From contig NZ_JAUORV010000001.1 of assembly GCF_030548205.1 (NCBI RefSeq), forward strand, positions 1 through 64,000: a stretch of 64,000 bases of DNA. The letters are read 5' to 3'. Both the position numbers and the translations under genes were made by a program. This document shows positions 35,736-44,889 of the stretch, in pieces. Each line of letters begins with the position of its first letter. Position 1 is the first letter of the stretch. The DNA comes from Aliiglaciecola sp. 3_MG-2023. Lineage in GTDB: Bacteria > Pseudomonadota > Gammaproteobacteria > Enterobacterales > Alteromonadaceae. A model generated the notes under the pieces. The model saw only the letters and a program-made list of their open reading frames with translations. It did no database searches and was not told the origin of the DNA.

Positions 35736-36305
35736 CTAGGGTTTATTGTTATTCTGATCAATCACAATAGCCGGTACTCCTGCTACAGTGGTATTCTCTG
35801 CCACATCTTTAGTGACAACAGCGCCCGCGCCAATAATGGCATTATTTCCGATCTTTACCCCTGGTAATATTTTAGCGCCCATACCTATCCACGCACCATC
35901 TCCGATACTAATGGGATGGGCAGTTTCCAGCCCTTTTTTACGTTTTTGTGGATCCTTAGGATGGCTGGCAGTTGAAATAAGTACCCCGGGAGCGAGCAGT
36001 ACATCATCGCCAATGGTAACGGGAGCAGCGTCTAAAATGACAACGCCATGATTGGCATAAAAATTTTTTCCCAGATGAATATTGAAGCCGTAATCACAAT
36101 AAAAGTGTGGTTCAATCCAAAAGTTGTGGCAATCACCAAATAACCCTTTGAGTAACTTCATACCTTGCTTAAAGTCTTTTGGTGCTAACTGGTTAAACAA
36201 GTGGCATTGTGTTTTGGCATGCATTCGCTGAGCTTGCATTTCTTTGTTGCTAGGAAAGTATTCCAGACCAGCAGTTAGCTTTTGTTTTTCACTCAAATCG
36301 TTCAT
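35736..36305 (-). CDS. maltose O-acetyltransferase-like hexapeptide acetyltransferase
   Basis: A 189-aa left-handed beta-helix acetyltransferase of the Maa/LacA/NodL group. The N-terminal Maa domain (TAGLEYFPSNKEMQAQRMHAK) is followed by hexapeptide repeats: FNIHLGKNFYANHGVVILDAAPVTIGDD and GDGAWIGMGAKILPGVKIGNNAIIGAGAVVTKDV. The catalytic His is in STASHPKDP. These enzymes acetylate sugars or glycosides with acetyl-CoA. Length equals typical members (183-200 aa). The true acceptor is unknown. Short 40-bp spacing suggests co-transcription with the downstream hydratase gene. Confidence 0.9.
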   Translation of the reverse strand: MNDLSEKQKLTAGLEYFPSNKEMQAQRMHAKTQCHLFNQLAPKDFKQGMKLLKGLFGDCHNFWIEPHFYCDYGFNIHLGKNFYANHGVVILDAAPVTIGDDVLLAPGVLISTASHPKDPQKRKKGLETAHPISIGDGAWIGMGAKILPGVKIGNNAIIGAGAVVTKDVAENTTVAGVPAIVIDQNNNKP

Positions 36306-36440
36306 TTCAGGCGATTCCCTTTATCATGACAAGCACTCTATATGATGACACTGTTTTTTTCGAATCATTGGCAATGATAACCAAATATAAATAATCTACC
36401 GTTGGTATTTAGTTATCATTTGCGGAGGCGGCCTTAGTTT

Positions 36441-37229
36441 CTAACCTTGATTAAGGAATGATTGCCAAAGCTTTTCGTAACCTTCGAGCCGAAGATGGAA
36501 GGATGATTGATTATGTCGTTGCCAATCTTGGGCGGAATAAAAAGGTCCTTTGCCACACAGATTACAATGGTTAGGTTGGTGTTTGCTACTAGGGCGTAAA
36601 TTCAGCTCAGAATAATCAGATTTATGATCCCCCCAAACATAGGTTTTACTTTCAGTAGATTTAAGTATTTTATCCCGGTCAACATTACGTAGTTGATAAC
36701 TGGGGAAGCCGGATTGCTTGAAGGTTACCCAGCCTTGAAACTCTATTTTTTGCGGTTGTGGATTTAAGTTCTCAATATTCCAATGGGAGTAAGGTTTGAC
36801 GTCTTTAGAGGTGACATAAGCTAACTGCTTGCCGTTTGGATCGAGAAAATAATCAAAACTATGCTTCAAAAAATGCAAGATAAGCAATCTATTTAGGGTA
36901 TTTTTATGTAATTGCCCTTTAGACTCAAACTCGGCTTTATTGCTGAACGCTGGGATTAAAGGGAATTGGAATATAACAACATCAAAGACTTTCGATAAAC
37001 TTGCTGGAAAACTGCTTATATCACCAATATCCAAGTTATAAACAATCTTCACCCCACGGGCAGATAAATTCGCTATTTCATTTTTATGATATTTGCTAAT
37101 TAACCTTTGCCTGTCGTCTAAAACAGACGCAGTCACATTTTTAATCGCTAAATCCTTGAAAATAGACCAGGAAAAAGACAAATCACCATCGCCAACGGTC
37201 AATACTCGCCAATCTTCGTGTAAATACAT
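36441..37229 (-). CDS. BMT5-like (DUF2431) Rossmann protein with C-terminal C2H2 zinc finger
   Basis: A 262-aa protein. Residues 9-150 match the BMT5-like Rossmann family through VLTVGDGDLSFSWSIF (10-24), the signature of the yeast 25S rRNA uridine-N3 methyltransferase BMT5. Further matches are the acid-containing VLDDRQ and the strand FDVVIFQFPLIP. Residues 222-245 form a C2H2 finger, Cys222-x2-Cys225-x13-His239-x5-His245, with Phe230 inside. It is followed by a Leu-rich helix, similar to fingers of RNA- or DNA-binding eukaryotic proteins. Methyltransferase activity is an inference from the fold. It is monocistronic. Confidence 0.75.
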   Translation of the reverse strand: MYLHEDWRVLTVGDGDLSFSWSIFKDLAIKNVTASVLDDRQRLISKYHKNEIANLSARGVKIVYNLDIGDISSFPASLSKVFDVVIFQFPLIPAFSNKAEFESKGQLHKNTLNRLLILHFLKHSFDYFLDPNGKQLAYVTSKDVKPYSHWNIENLNPQPQKIEFQGWVTFKQSGFPSYQLRNVDRDKILKSTESKTYVWGDHKSDYSELNLRPSSKHQPNHCNLCGKGPFYSAQDWQRHNQSSFHLRLEGYEKLWQSFLNQG

Positions 37230-37367
37230 TTTTAGTGTTAAAGGTTCCAGTGTTATAACATCAATTTACCTAGACCCCAGATACAAAAACGGTTTCAAAA
37301 GAAACCGTTTTGAGATCTGTACAGAAAGATAAAAGCGCACATCTTCGTACTTAATATGATGCCGGTA

Positions 37368-37994
37368 TTATTGCACAGGTATAATCCGCAATTCCACTCG
37401 ACGATTCTGCTGACGACCGCTTGCGGTATCGTTACTGCTAATGGGTTGTGACTCACCAAATCCCAACGTCTGCAAACGGCTGGTAGCCACTCCATTTGAT
37501 TCTAAATAAGCAGCCACACTATTTGCTCTTTGTATCGATAATTGTTGGTTGTAGGCTGCATCACCAACAGAATCAGTATGCCCCTCAACGCTCAAGCGAG
37601 TCTTTTCATAACGATTGATGACTTTAGCCACATCATTCAGTACCGGATAAAAATTGGTAACGATTGAAGCCTTTCCTGTTTCAAAGGTGATATTACCGGG
37701 AATAGCTAAGCGAATGCTGTCGCCTTCTCGATACACTTCAACACCACTTTGCGCCAACTCATCTCGGAACTCTTCTTCTTGATTATCCATGTAGTTACCA
37801 ATAGCGCCTCCAGCTAAAGCGCCTAGAGCAGCCCCCCAAACATAGCGACTCTTGTCATTGTCGCCTGTGCCTTTTCCAGCCAGCGCTCCCAACACAGCGC
37901 CTATTCCAGCTCCTTTTTGCGCATTATTGGCATTAGAAGCACAGCCACTGATAATCAAAGTTGACAGGGTTATTGCTAAAAGTGTTTTTTTCAT
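37368..37994 (-). CDS. OmpA-family lipoprotein (YiaD-like)
   Basis: A 208-aa outer-membrane lipoprotein with lipobox ISGC (Cys18). A glycine-zipper segment (about 28-68; GAGIGAVLGALAGKG and WGAALGALAGGAIGNYMD) leads to an OmpA peptidoglycan-binding domain in about 95-208 (LSVEGHTDSVGDAAYNQQLSIQR, GFGESQPIS, QNRRVELRI). The frame extends 21 codons upstream to 38057, but only ATG 37994 has GGAG at the right place and yields a lipoprotein signal. E. coli YiaD (219 aa) has the same architecture. Such proteins bind the wall; a specific role is not known. Confidence 0.92.
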   Translation of the reverse strand: MKKTLLAITLSTLIISGCASNANNAQKGAGIGAVLGALAGKGTGDNDKSRYVWGAALGALAGGAIGNYMDNQEEEFRDELAQSGVEVYREGDSIRLAIPGNITFETGKASIVTNFYPVLNDVAKVINRYEKTRLSVEGHTDSVGDAAYNQQLSIQRANSVAAYLESNGVATSRLQTLGFGESQPISSNDTASGRQQNRRVELRIIPVQ

Positions 37995-38300
37995 TCTTTT
38001 CTCCGTTAGTGAAAATACAGCAGAACTTTTCAACTTGTTTGCCTTTTTTGCAATCAAATCATTGGTTTTGGTAGTAGGGATTGCAGAAACTATACCAATA
38101 CGTTACTCACTGTGGACTTAACTTAAATATTGATGCAAATCTGATAATTACAAGAGTAACAGGCAAAAACTGAAGGTTAACTGAACAGGTATTTATGACC
38201 CACTAGGTATTTTTTACAAAGTAAGTTGAAAATATGAAATTAAGCCTACAAATCCTCATTCATCAACTATTCATAAACTTCATAATTTTTCTTAGGGCAT

Positions 38301-38324
38301 AAAAAAACCCGCTTTCGCGGGTTT
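38301..38324 (-). terminator. terminator of the rpsP-rimM-trmD-rplS operon
   Basis: Stem CCCGC/GCGGG with flanking A/T; read on the minus strand it is followed by seven T residues, about 35 bp after rplS. Confidence 0.85.
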
Positions 38325-38357
38325 TCACAAGTTAACAATAACGCATTAATTAAAATC

Positions 38358-38717
38358 TTAGTTAAGCTTTTCTCTGATACGTGCAGATTTACCTGAACGC
38401 TCACGAAGATAATAAAGCTTAGCTCGACGTACCGCACCACGACGTTTAACTTCAATAGAAGAAACTGCAGGGCTGTGTGTTTGAAAAACACGTTCAACGC
38501 CTTCGCCGTTAGAGATCTTACGTACAGTGAATGCAGAGTGTAGGCCACGGTTACGCTTAGCGATTACAACGCCTTCGTAAGCCTGAAGACGCTCTTTGTC
38601 GCCTTCTTTAACTCGTACTTTAACAACAACTGTGTCACCCGGCCCGAAGGACGGAAGATCAGTTTTTAACTGTTCTTGTTCAATTTTCTTGATGATATCT
38701 TGATTGATTTTGCTCAT
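38358..38717 (-). CDS. rplS: 50S ribosomal protein L19
   Basis: A 119-aa ribosomal protein located at the 30S-50S interface. The conserved core is [43 protein letters not shown] and [18 protein letters not shown]. Of two adjacent ATGs, the second (38717) has the better spacing from AGAGG. Last gene of the operon, 16-20 bp after trmD. Confidence 0.98.
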   Translation of the reverse strand: MSKINQDIIKKIEQEQLKTDLPSFGPGDTVVVKVRVKEGDKERLQAYEGVVIAKRNRGLHSAFTVRKISNGEGVERVFQTHSPAVSSIEVKRRGAVRRAKLYYLRERSGKSARIREKLN

Positions 38718-38736
38718 CATATCCTCTCATCCTAGA

Positions 38737-39534
38737 TTAACTGTCATCTTGCTGCGAAAACGATTTTTGGAATGCTTCCAATAAACGTTCTTGCTCCTCA
38801 GTCAGAGCTAGGTCATTTAACAATTCAGGGCGTCGTAGCCAGGTTCTCCCTAGCGACTGTTGTAACCGCCACTGCCTGATTTTTTGATGATTTCCACTTA
38901 ATAACACTTCAGGAACATTACGACCATCTAAGCTCTCTGGACGGGTATAATGAGGACAATCTAATAAACCATCAGTAAACGAATCTTGTTCTGCTGATTG
39001 TTCATGTCCCAACACACCTGGCACAAATCGCGATATCGCATCCATTAGCACCATCGCCGGAAGTTCTCCACCGCTTAACACATAATCACCAATCGACCAT
39101 TCTTCGTCGACTTGTGACTGTATGACTCGCTCATCGATACCTTCATAACGACCGGCGACAAATATCAGGCTGTCATTTTCAGACAATGCCTTCACACCGG
39201 CTTGGTCTAACTTCTTTCCCTGAGGTGAAAGGTAAATCACCTTAGTTGGTTTACCCGCTGCTTTCTTGGCAGCGTGTATTGCGTCTGTTAATGGCTGAAC
39301 CATCATCAACATCCCAGGACCACCGCCATAAGGACGGTCATCAACAGTACGATGCTTGTCGTGGGTAAAATCCCTTGGATTAAAGAAATCTACTCTCAAC
39401 AATCGGTTTTTCACCGCTCGCCCTGTTACTCCCTGCTGAGTAAAGCTGCTAAACATTTCTGGAAACAGACTCACCACACCAAACCAACGAAGTTCGCAAG
39501 AGTTAGCCCCTTGCTCTGTCATTAGTGGGTTCAT
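38737..39534 (-). CDS. trmD: tRNA (guanine-N1-)-methyltransferase TrmD
   Basis: A 265-aa SPOUT methyltransferase that makes m1G37 in tRNAs and prevents +1 frameshifting. The core motifs are [82 protein letters not shown] and PHYTRPES. The first 16 residues before [11 protein letters not shown] are not in the E. coli protein. Translation could begin at the first or fifth codon, neither of which has a clear ribosome binding site. It abuts rimM, so coupling is likely. Confidence 0.97.
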   Translation of the reverse strand: MNPLMTEQGANSCELRWFGVVSLFPEMFSSFTQQGVTGRAVKNRLLRVDFFNPRDFTHDKHRTVDDRPYGGGPGMLMMVQPLTDAIHAAKKAAGKPTKVIYLSPQGKKLDQAGVKALSENDSLIFVAGRYEGIDERVIQSQVDEEWSIGDYVLSGGELPAMVLMDAISRFVPGVLGHEQSAEQDSFTDGLLDCPHYTRPESLDGRNVPEVLLSGNHQKIRQWRLQQSLGRTWLRRPELLNDLALTEEQERLLEAFQKSFSQQDDS

Positions 39535-40059
39535 TTAAAACCCGGGATCCCAATCAACCTTGATTGTTCTAGCCTGCATATCAACCGTTTTAATAACCTG
39601 CTCTCGCAAGAATGGCAACATGCGTTCTTTTTGACCGAAAGCATCATTTGAATTGGCTTTCACTAACATCACATCGTTAGCACCAGTTTCAAACAGTTCT
39701 TTCACTACACCCAAATCGTAACCATTTTCGGTTATAACTTGCATGCCGACTAGGTCTCGCCAGTAATAGTCATCATCGGCCAGTTCAGGTAGCTGTTCAG
39801 CTTTAATGGAAATCTCTAGATTTTTGATACTTTCAGCATCATCACGAGATTCCACCCCAACCAGTTTCGCGACAACGCCTTTATTGTGCGTTCGCCAGAG
39901 GTCAACGATATATTCTTTTTTACCATCGCCCAAAAGCCATGGTGAATACTCAAATACACCTTGTGTTTCGTCAGTATAGGTAGTGATTTTAACCCAACCT
40001 TTCACACCATAAGGTGCACCGATTTTGCCAATCACTATTGTGTCAGACGCTAGACTCAT
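39535..40059 (-). CDS. rimM: 16S rRNA processing protein RimM
   Basis: A 174-aa 30S maturation factor that binds S19 and helps 16S head assembly. The N-terminal RimM beta-barrel (IVIGKIGAPYGVKGWVKITTYTDE) and C-terminal PRC-barrel (YYWRDLVGMQVITENGYDLGVV, MLPFLREQVIKTVD, IKVDWDPGF) are clear. It sits 23 bp after rpsP and directly before trmD, the conserved order. Confidence 0.97.
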   Translation of the reverse strand: MSLASDTIVIGKIGAPYGVKGWVKITTYTDETQGVFEYSPWLLGDGKKEYIVDLWRTHNKGVVAKLVGVESRDDAESIKNLEISIKAEQLPELADDDYYWRDLVGMQVITENGYDLGVVKELFETGANDVMLVKANSNDAFGQKERMLPFLREQVIKTVDMQARTIKVDWDPGF

Positions 40060-40082
40060 CTATACCTCAATTTCTGTAGTGC

Positions 40083-40334
40083 TTACGCAGCTACGACTTT
40101 TGCATCTTTTACCAAGCGAGCAACGCGCTCAGACAAGGTTGCACCATGTCCTACCCAATGCTCAACACGCTCAAGATCTAAACGCAAACGCTCTGCTCGA
40201 CCTTGTGCAGTTGGGTTGAAAAAGCCAATGTTCTCAATGAACTTGCCGTTACGTGCACGACGACTGTCTGCAACCACTACTTGATAAAATGGACGCTTTT
40301 TAGCGCCACCACGCTGTAAACGAATAGTAACCAT
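40083..40334 (-). CDS. rpsP: 30S ribosomal protein S16
   Basis: An 83-aa ribosomal protein (82 aa in E. coli): [37 protein letters not shown] and [24 protein letters not shown]. First gene of rpsP-rimM-trmD-rplS, with a strong promoter upstream at 40423-40450. Confidence 0.98.
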   Translation of the reverse strand: MVTIRLQRGGAKKRPFYQVVVADSRRARNGKFIENIGFFNPTAQGRAERLRLDLERVEHWVGHGATLSERVARLVKDAKVVAA

Positions 40335-40422
40335 ATAAATGCCTCAAACTCGTAATAGCGTTACTGTTAACTTGTTTGCCCTGCTCTTCGATATCAAAGA
40401 CACCGAAAATCAAGGCCGCCGA

Positions 40423-40450
40423 ATTATACTGATATGACGTAGGAATGCAA
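40423..40450 (-). promoter_or_regulatory. promoter of the rpsP operon
   Basis: On the minus strand, -35 TTGCAT (40445-40450), a 16-bp spacer and a perfect -10 TATAAT (40423-40428) are followed by the GC-rich discriminator TCGGCGGCC. This suggests growth-rate or stringent control. It lies about 85 bp upstream of rpsP. Confidence 0.7.
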
Positions 40451-40816
40451 CTAAGAATAGCTTGGAATTGCTAATAATTAAGTAATTATCAATAAATTGC
40501 ACGATTAACCACCCAATGTAAGGTACGCAATGGCAACTTTAACCACGTTCCTTCTTTTCAGCTCTTGCCACAACTCCATTTCACTTGCTCAATAAACAAC
40601 CAATCAAAACAAAAATTACCGTGAAAGAGGAAAAAATGCAATCAACTAAAGGGAAATTCAAAAAGTTAGGAATTTAACGATACAGCTTTATTGTAATCAG
40701 GTGGGTTATTTCGACATTTTTGCGATGAATATATTCGAGGTTAGGTGTTTTTGATATTAAATGGCGGGGAAAGTGAGAGCTGAAGGTACATCTCCAGCTC
40801 AACATCTTAAACTGTT
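40451..40816. other. intergenic region between ffh and the rpsP promoter
   Basis: About 365 bp without a recognised gene. A hairpin GAGCTG.../...CAGCTC at about 40778-40800, directly after the ffh stop, may be its terminator but lacks a good T-run. A 13-codon frame at 40636 has a fair ribosome binding site but is too short to support. Confidence 0.4.
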
Positions 40817-42223
40817 TTAACGCTTAGGTGGAAACATTCCTCCCATACCACCTGGACCAGGGCCACCCATTCCGCCACCTGGAGGCATCATACCTTTCAT
40901 GTTTCGCATCATTTTTTTCATGCCACCACCGGACATTTTCTTCATCATTTTTTGCATTTGGGTAAACTGTTTTAGCAAGCGATTGACGTCTTGAATCTGC
41001 GTTCCCGAGCCAGCAGCTATACGCCGTTTTCGCGAACCTTTAATAATATCTGGTCGCTGACGTTCACCCGGCGTCATAGAATTAATAATGGCTTCCATTT
41101 GGGTAAACTGTTTGTCATTGGCCTTTTCTTTCATTTGCGCCGTCATGTTGCCCATGCCAGGCAATTTATCCATCATGCCCATCATGCCGCCCATGTTGCG
41201 CATTTGCTCTAACTGCTCTTTAAAATCTTGCAGATCGAAGCCTTTGCCTTTTTGCACCTTTTTAGCCAGTTTTTGCGCTTTGTCTTTATCAACCTTGCGC
41301 TCAACTTCTTCAATCAGGCTCAGTACGTCTCCCATGCCTAAGATGCGAGAAGCAATACGCTCAGGATGGAAAGGTTCTAAGGCATCGAGTTTTTCACCCA
41401 TACCAATAAACTTAATCGGTTTACCGGTAATATGACGGACTGATAACGCGGCACCACCTCTAGCGTCACCATCTGCTTTGGTTAAGATCACCCCCGTTAA
41501 CGGAAGCGCTTCATTAAAGGCTTTCGCGGTGTTAGCTGCATCCTGACCGGTCATGGCGTCTACCACAAACAAGGTTTCAATTGGCTTAACCGCTGCATGG
41601 AGATCTTTGATTTCTCCCATCATTTCATTATCTACGTGCAAACGACCCGCAGTATCCACAATTAGCACATCGAAAAATTGCTTTTTCGCATGATCGATTG
41701 CGCCGTTAGCAATATCAATGGGACGTTGTAGAGTACTAGAAGGGAAAAAGCCAACATCTAAATCTTCAGCAAGTGTTTGAAGTTGTTTAATAGCCGCGGG
41801 ACGGTAAACATCGGCACTGACCACCAATACTTTTTTCTTTTCACGCTCTTTTAAATACTTTGCAAGCTTACCAACACTGGTGGTTTTACCCGCACCTTGT
41901 AAGCCTGCCATCAAAATAACCGCTGGAGGCTGAGCCGCTAAATTGAGGCTTTCATTAGCCGCGCCCATAACTGATTCAAGTTCAGATTGAACAATTTTGA
42001 TGAAAACTTGACCAGGTTTTAGGCTTTTAGTGACCTCAGTGCCCACAGCTCGCTCTTTAACCTGTGCAACAAAATCACGCACCACGGGCAATGCAACATC
42101 CGCTTCCAGCAATGCCATTCTGACTTCACGTAGAGTGTCTTTGATATTATCTTCGGTTAATCGGCCTTTACCGCTAATATCTCTTAGGGTTTTACCTAAA
42201 CGTTCTGTGAGGTTCTCAAACAT
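40817..42223 (-). CDS. ffh: signal recognition particle protein Ffh
   Basis: A 468-aa GTPase that, with 4.5S RNA, targets membrane proteins co-translationally. The N domain (about 1-85) and G domain (about 90-295) show GLQGAGKTTSVGKLA, VDTAGRLHVD and TKADGDARGG. The M domain (about 325-430) binds RNA and signal sequences and has the RIAAGSGTQIQDVNRLLKQF helix. The C-terminal Gly/Met-rich tail (PPGGGMGGPGPGGMGG) is longer than in E. coli Ffh (453 aa). It diverges from the YpjD-like gene. Confidence 0.98.
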   Translation of the reverse strand: MFENLTERLGKTLRDISGKGRLTEDNIKDTLREVRMALLEADVALPVVRDFVAQVKERAVGTEVTKSLKPGQVFIKIVQSELESVMGAANESLNLAAQPPAVILMAGLQGAGKTTSVGKLAKYLKEREKKKVLVVSADVYRPAAIKQLQTLAEDLDVGFFPSSTLQRPIDIANGAIDHAKKQFFDVLIVDTAGRLHVDNEMMGEIKDLHAAVKPIETLFVVDAMTGQDAANTAKAFNEALPLTGVILTKADGDARGGAALSVRHITGKPIKFIGMGEKLDALEPFHPERIASRILGMGDVLSLIEEVERKVDKDKAQKLAKKVQKGKGFDLQDFKEQLEQMRNMGGMMGMMDKLPGMGNMTAQMKEKANDKQFTQMEAIINSMTPGERQRPDIIKGSRKRRIAAGSGTQIQDVNRLLKQFTQMQKMMKKMSGGGMKKMMRNMKGMMPPGGGMGGPGPGGMGGMFPPKR

Positions 42224-42395
42224 AATTCTATTGTTTCCTATTTCTGATAATTAGGATTATACCTAATGTATTTGAAGATAAGAACCTTACTATTAAGAAG
42301 ATTTATTTGGGCTGGTTTAATATATACGGTAAACTTAATCAGTTTTCTCACTCTAACTGTTTGAATTACGACTACTTACCATAGGGCTTTTAAAA

Positions 42396-43187
42396 GTGTT
42401 AATAGAAATTGTCTGCATCGTTTTTTATCTGTTTGCCGCAGGCTGGGTAACCTCACGTTTATTTCACCACCAAGGTCCGAACCCTAAACTTATGTTAATA
42501 CCGGCTTTTCTAGCCTTAACAACTCACCTTTATTTATTGATAGAGGCTCTCAATCAAGCGCCTGGTGCGAATATGAGTATGCTCAATGTGGCCTCATTGA
42601 TTGCATGGTTGGTTACGGTCACAATGACAATTGCATCTTTTGCACTGGCAACCGCCATTTTAATGCCAGTTGTTTTTGGGTTTTCCGCACTTATCGTGCT
42701 CCTTGGTGCGTTAATTCCAGAAGTACATATCATGCAAATTCAACTGCAACCCGATTTGGTGATACACATCACTTTGGCGTTGCTTGCTTATGGTTGTTTA
42801 ATTATTGCCGTGTTGTACGCGTTGCAATTGGCTTATATTAATGAACGCTTAAAACAGAAAAAAACATCGCTATTGCATTCGTCCTTACCGCCACTGATGA
42901 CCGTTGAGACCATATTTTTTAAATTATTATTAGCTGGCACCCTACTTTTGACCTTATCATTGATCAGCGGCTTCCTTTTTCTCGATAATATGTGGGCCAA
43001 TGAGCAAGCTCATAAAACCGTATTATCGGTTATCGCATGGTTAATATTTTCTGCTACCACCATTGGTCATCATCAATGGGGATGGCGGGGCAAACCAGTT
43101 ATATCTGCAACCCTAGTTGGCGCATTTTTGCTAACATTGGCTTATTTCGGTAGTCGATTTGTGAAAGAAGTGATATTGAGCGCGTAA
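42396..43187 (+). CDS. YpjD-like inner-membrane protein (CcsA/HemX-type cytochrome c assembly family)
   Basis: A 263-aa protein with about eight membrane helices. It carries a CcsA-like core: conserved histidines in THLYLLIEAL and HHQWGWRGKP, and the phrase VIHITLALLAYGCLIIAVLYALQLAYINERLKQKK. The E. coli homologue YpjD lies next to ffh and yfjD, the same neighbourhood as here, so this is the orthologue. Its function is unproven; the family name comes from heme-handling relatives. Start is GTG 42396. A CNNM-transporter gene (YfjD-like) follows after 79 bp. Confidence 0.9.
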   Translation: MLIEIVCIVFYLFAAGWVTSRLFHHQGPNPKLMLIPAFLALTTHLYLLIEALNQAPGANMSMLNVASLIAWLVTVTMTIASFALATAILMPVVFGFSALIVLLGALIPEVHIMQIQLQPDLVIHITLALLAYGCLIIAVLYALQLAYINERLKQKKTSLLHSSLPPLMTVETIFFKLLLAGTLLLTLSLISGFLFLDNMWANEQAHKTVLSVIAWLIFSATTIGHHQWGWRGKPVISATLVGAFLLTLAYFGSRFVKEVILSA

Positions 43188-43266
43188 AGTAATTACATAT
43201 TCAGCTTGAATCCTGATGAAGATAAACATACATTCATACCTGACCCATAATATAGGAACTATTTAG

Positions 43267-44559
43267 TTGGACGACATCTCGACGAGTACGTTAATTACGC
43301 TGCTCGGCATTCTGATATTTCTTTCTGCGTATTTTTCTAGCTCTGAAACAGGAATGATGTCGATTAATCGATATCGACTAAAGCATCTTGAAAATGAAGG
43401 TCACAAAGGTGCCCTGCGTGTTACTAAACTGCTCGCGCGCCCTGACAGACTAATAGGATTAATCCTGATAGGGAATAACCTAGTCAACATTGCGGCCGCC
43501 TCTGTGGCAACAATACTGTGCTTGCGATTATTCGGTGATGTTTGGGGATTAGCTATCGCAAACTTCGGTTTAACCTTTGTCATCCTTATTTTTGCTGAAG
43601 TCACGCCGAAAACGGTCGCCGCTCTATATCCTGAGAAAATCGCCTTCCCCAGTTCCATTATTTTGCTGCCACTGATGTTCCTGCTGTATCCCCTGGTTTA
43701 TTTAATAAATGGCATATGTAATGGTCTATTAATGTTGTTGCGCGTGAACCCGGTGAATAACGATGGTAAAAATCTAAGTCGTGAAGAGTTACGCACAGTG
43801 GTGCACGAAGCTGGCGCGCTCATTCCTCAAAAGCACCAAGAAATGCTGGTTGGTATATTGGACTTAGAAAAGGTTACTGCGGAAGATATTATGATCCCCC
43901 GCAGTGAAATCGTATCCATTGATATTAATGACGAATGGAAAGATATACAGCGCCAACTGGTCAACGCCCAACACACTCGCGTGCTGTTATACAGAGACAG
44001 CATCGACGATGCTGTTGGATTTGTTCACATGCGAGATGCACTTCGCCTTTTATCTAAAGACCAGTTTACCAAGGCGAGTTTACTACGTGCTGTGCGAGAA
44101 ATTTATTTCACCCCTGAGTCAACACCTTTACACACTTTGATGTACCAATTTCAAGCGGCTAAAGAACGAATTGGATTAGTTGTAGATGAATATGGCGACA
44201 TTCAAGGATTAGTGACGTTAGAAGATATCTTGGAAGAAATCATTGGTGATTTCACTACCAGTATTGTACCTGACCATTCCAAAGAAGCGAATATTCAGCA
44301 AGATGGAAGTGTGTTGGTTGACGGCAGCGCTAACTTAAGAGAATTGAATAAAGAGATGGATTGGCACTTTCCCACAGAAGGTCCTAAAACCTTAAATGGA
44401 TTGATTCTGGAACATCTAGAAGATATTCCCGATGCCAATATCAGCGTGCGGATTTATGGTTATCCATTAGAAATTATTGAAATTAAAGATAACATGGTCA
44501 AAACCGTCAGAGTTTTACCTGCTTATTACAGTATCCCCCCAGAAGACGAAACAAACTAA
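43267..44559 (+). CDS. CNNM/CorC-family transporter (YfjD-like)
   Basis: A 430-aa membrane protein. The DUF21/CNNM membrane domain (about 5-190) contains FSSSETGMMSINRYRLKHL and PDRLIGLILIGNNLVNIAA. Two CBS domains follow (about 200-330; VTAEDIMIPRSEIVSID, LVVDEYGDIQGLVTLEDILEEIIGD). A C-terminal CorC/HlyC transporter-associated domain ends it (about 345-425; LVDGSANLRELNKEMDW). Relatives are magnesium/sodium exchangers or magnesium-efflux proteins. It starts at TTG 43267 with AGGAAC upstream. Conserved neighbour of YpjD and ffh. Confidence 0.92.
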   Translation: MDDISTSTLITLLGILIFLSAYFSSSETGMMSINRYRLKHLENEGHKGALRVTKLLARPDRLIGLILIGNNLVNIAAASVATILCLRLFGDVWGLAIANFGLTFVILIFAEVTPKTVAALYPEKIAFPSSIILLPLMFLLYPLVYLINGICNGLLMLLRVNPVNNDGKNLSREELRTVVHEAGALIPQKHQEMLVGILDLEKVTAEDIMIPRSEIVSIDINDEWKDIQRQLVNAQHTRVLLYRDSIDDAVGFVHMRDALRLLSKDQFTKASLLRAVREIYFTPESTPLHTLMYQFQAAKERIGLVVDEYGDIQGLVTLEDILEEIIGDFTTSIVPDHSKEANIQQDGSVLVDGSANLRELNKEMDWHFPTEGPKTLNGLILEHLEDIPDANISVRIYGYPLEIIEIKDNMVKTVRVLPAYYSIPPEDETN

Positions 44560-44636
44560 GGTTACCATTTATAGAATGAATAAGAGGCTGGTAGTCTGCT
44601 TAATAGATTAGAAATAACGAACCGAATGCAGGAGGC

Positions 44637-44816
44637 TTAAGATTGCTTTTGTGAACGTTTAAGCAAAATTGCCTGTTTCATTTTTTCTACGTTTTCATTG
44701 AGGTTTGCCAGACGCACGTAAATACTTTCCAACTCATCATCATGAGTTAGTTGCGATTGTTCCACGTGCTGTTGTAAAGCCTGCTGTAAGTAAGCAGGTA
44801 AACTTTTACTAGACAT
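44637..44816 (-). CDS. 59-residue hypothetical protein
   Basis: A 59-aa frame on the minus strand starting at ATG 44816. It is preceded by a very strong ribosome binding site, AGGGGAGG, seven bases away. The product begins MSSKSLPAYLQQALQQHV and is predicted to be a single long helix, charged and Gln-rich (DDELESIYVRLANLNENVEKMKQAILLKR), so probably a cytosolic coiled coil. Family not recognised. It lies between the CNNM gene, which converges on it, and sixA, which is upstream on the same strand with a gap of about 75 bp. Confidence 0.65.
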   Translation of the reverse strand: MSSKSLPAYLQQALQQHVEQSQLTHDDELESIYVRLANLNENVEKMKQAILLKRSQKQS

Positions 44817-44889
44817 AGGCCTCCCCTCAGGTTTTTATCGGAATAAAAATCAAAAACTGTAGGAATTTACACGAGAAATAAGCCGCAAA

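Noticed and set aside
40636-40677. 13-codon frame with a ribosome binding site near ffh
   Set aside because: Too short to tell from chance in AT-rich DNA, and no regulatory geometry with a following gene.
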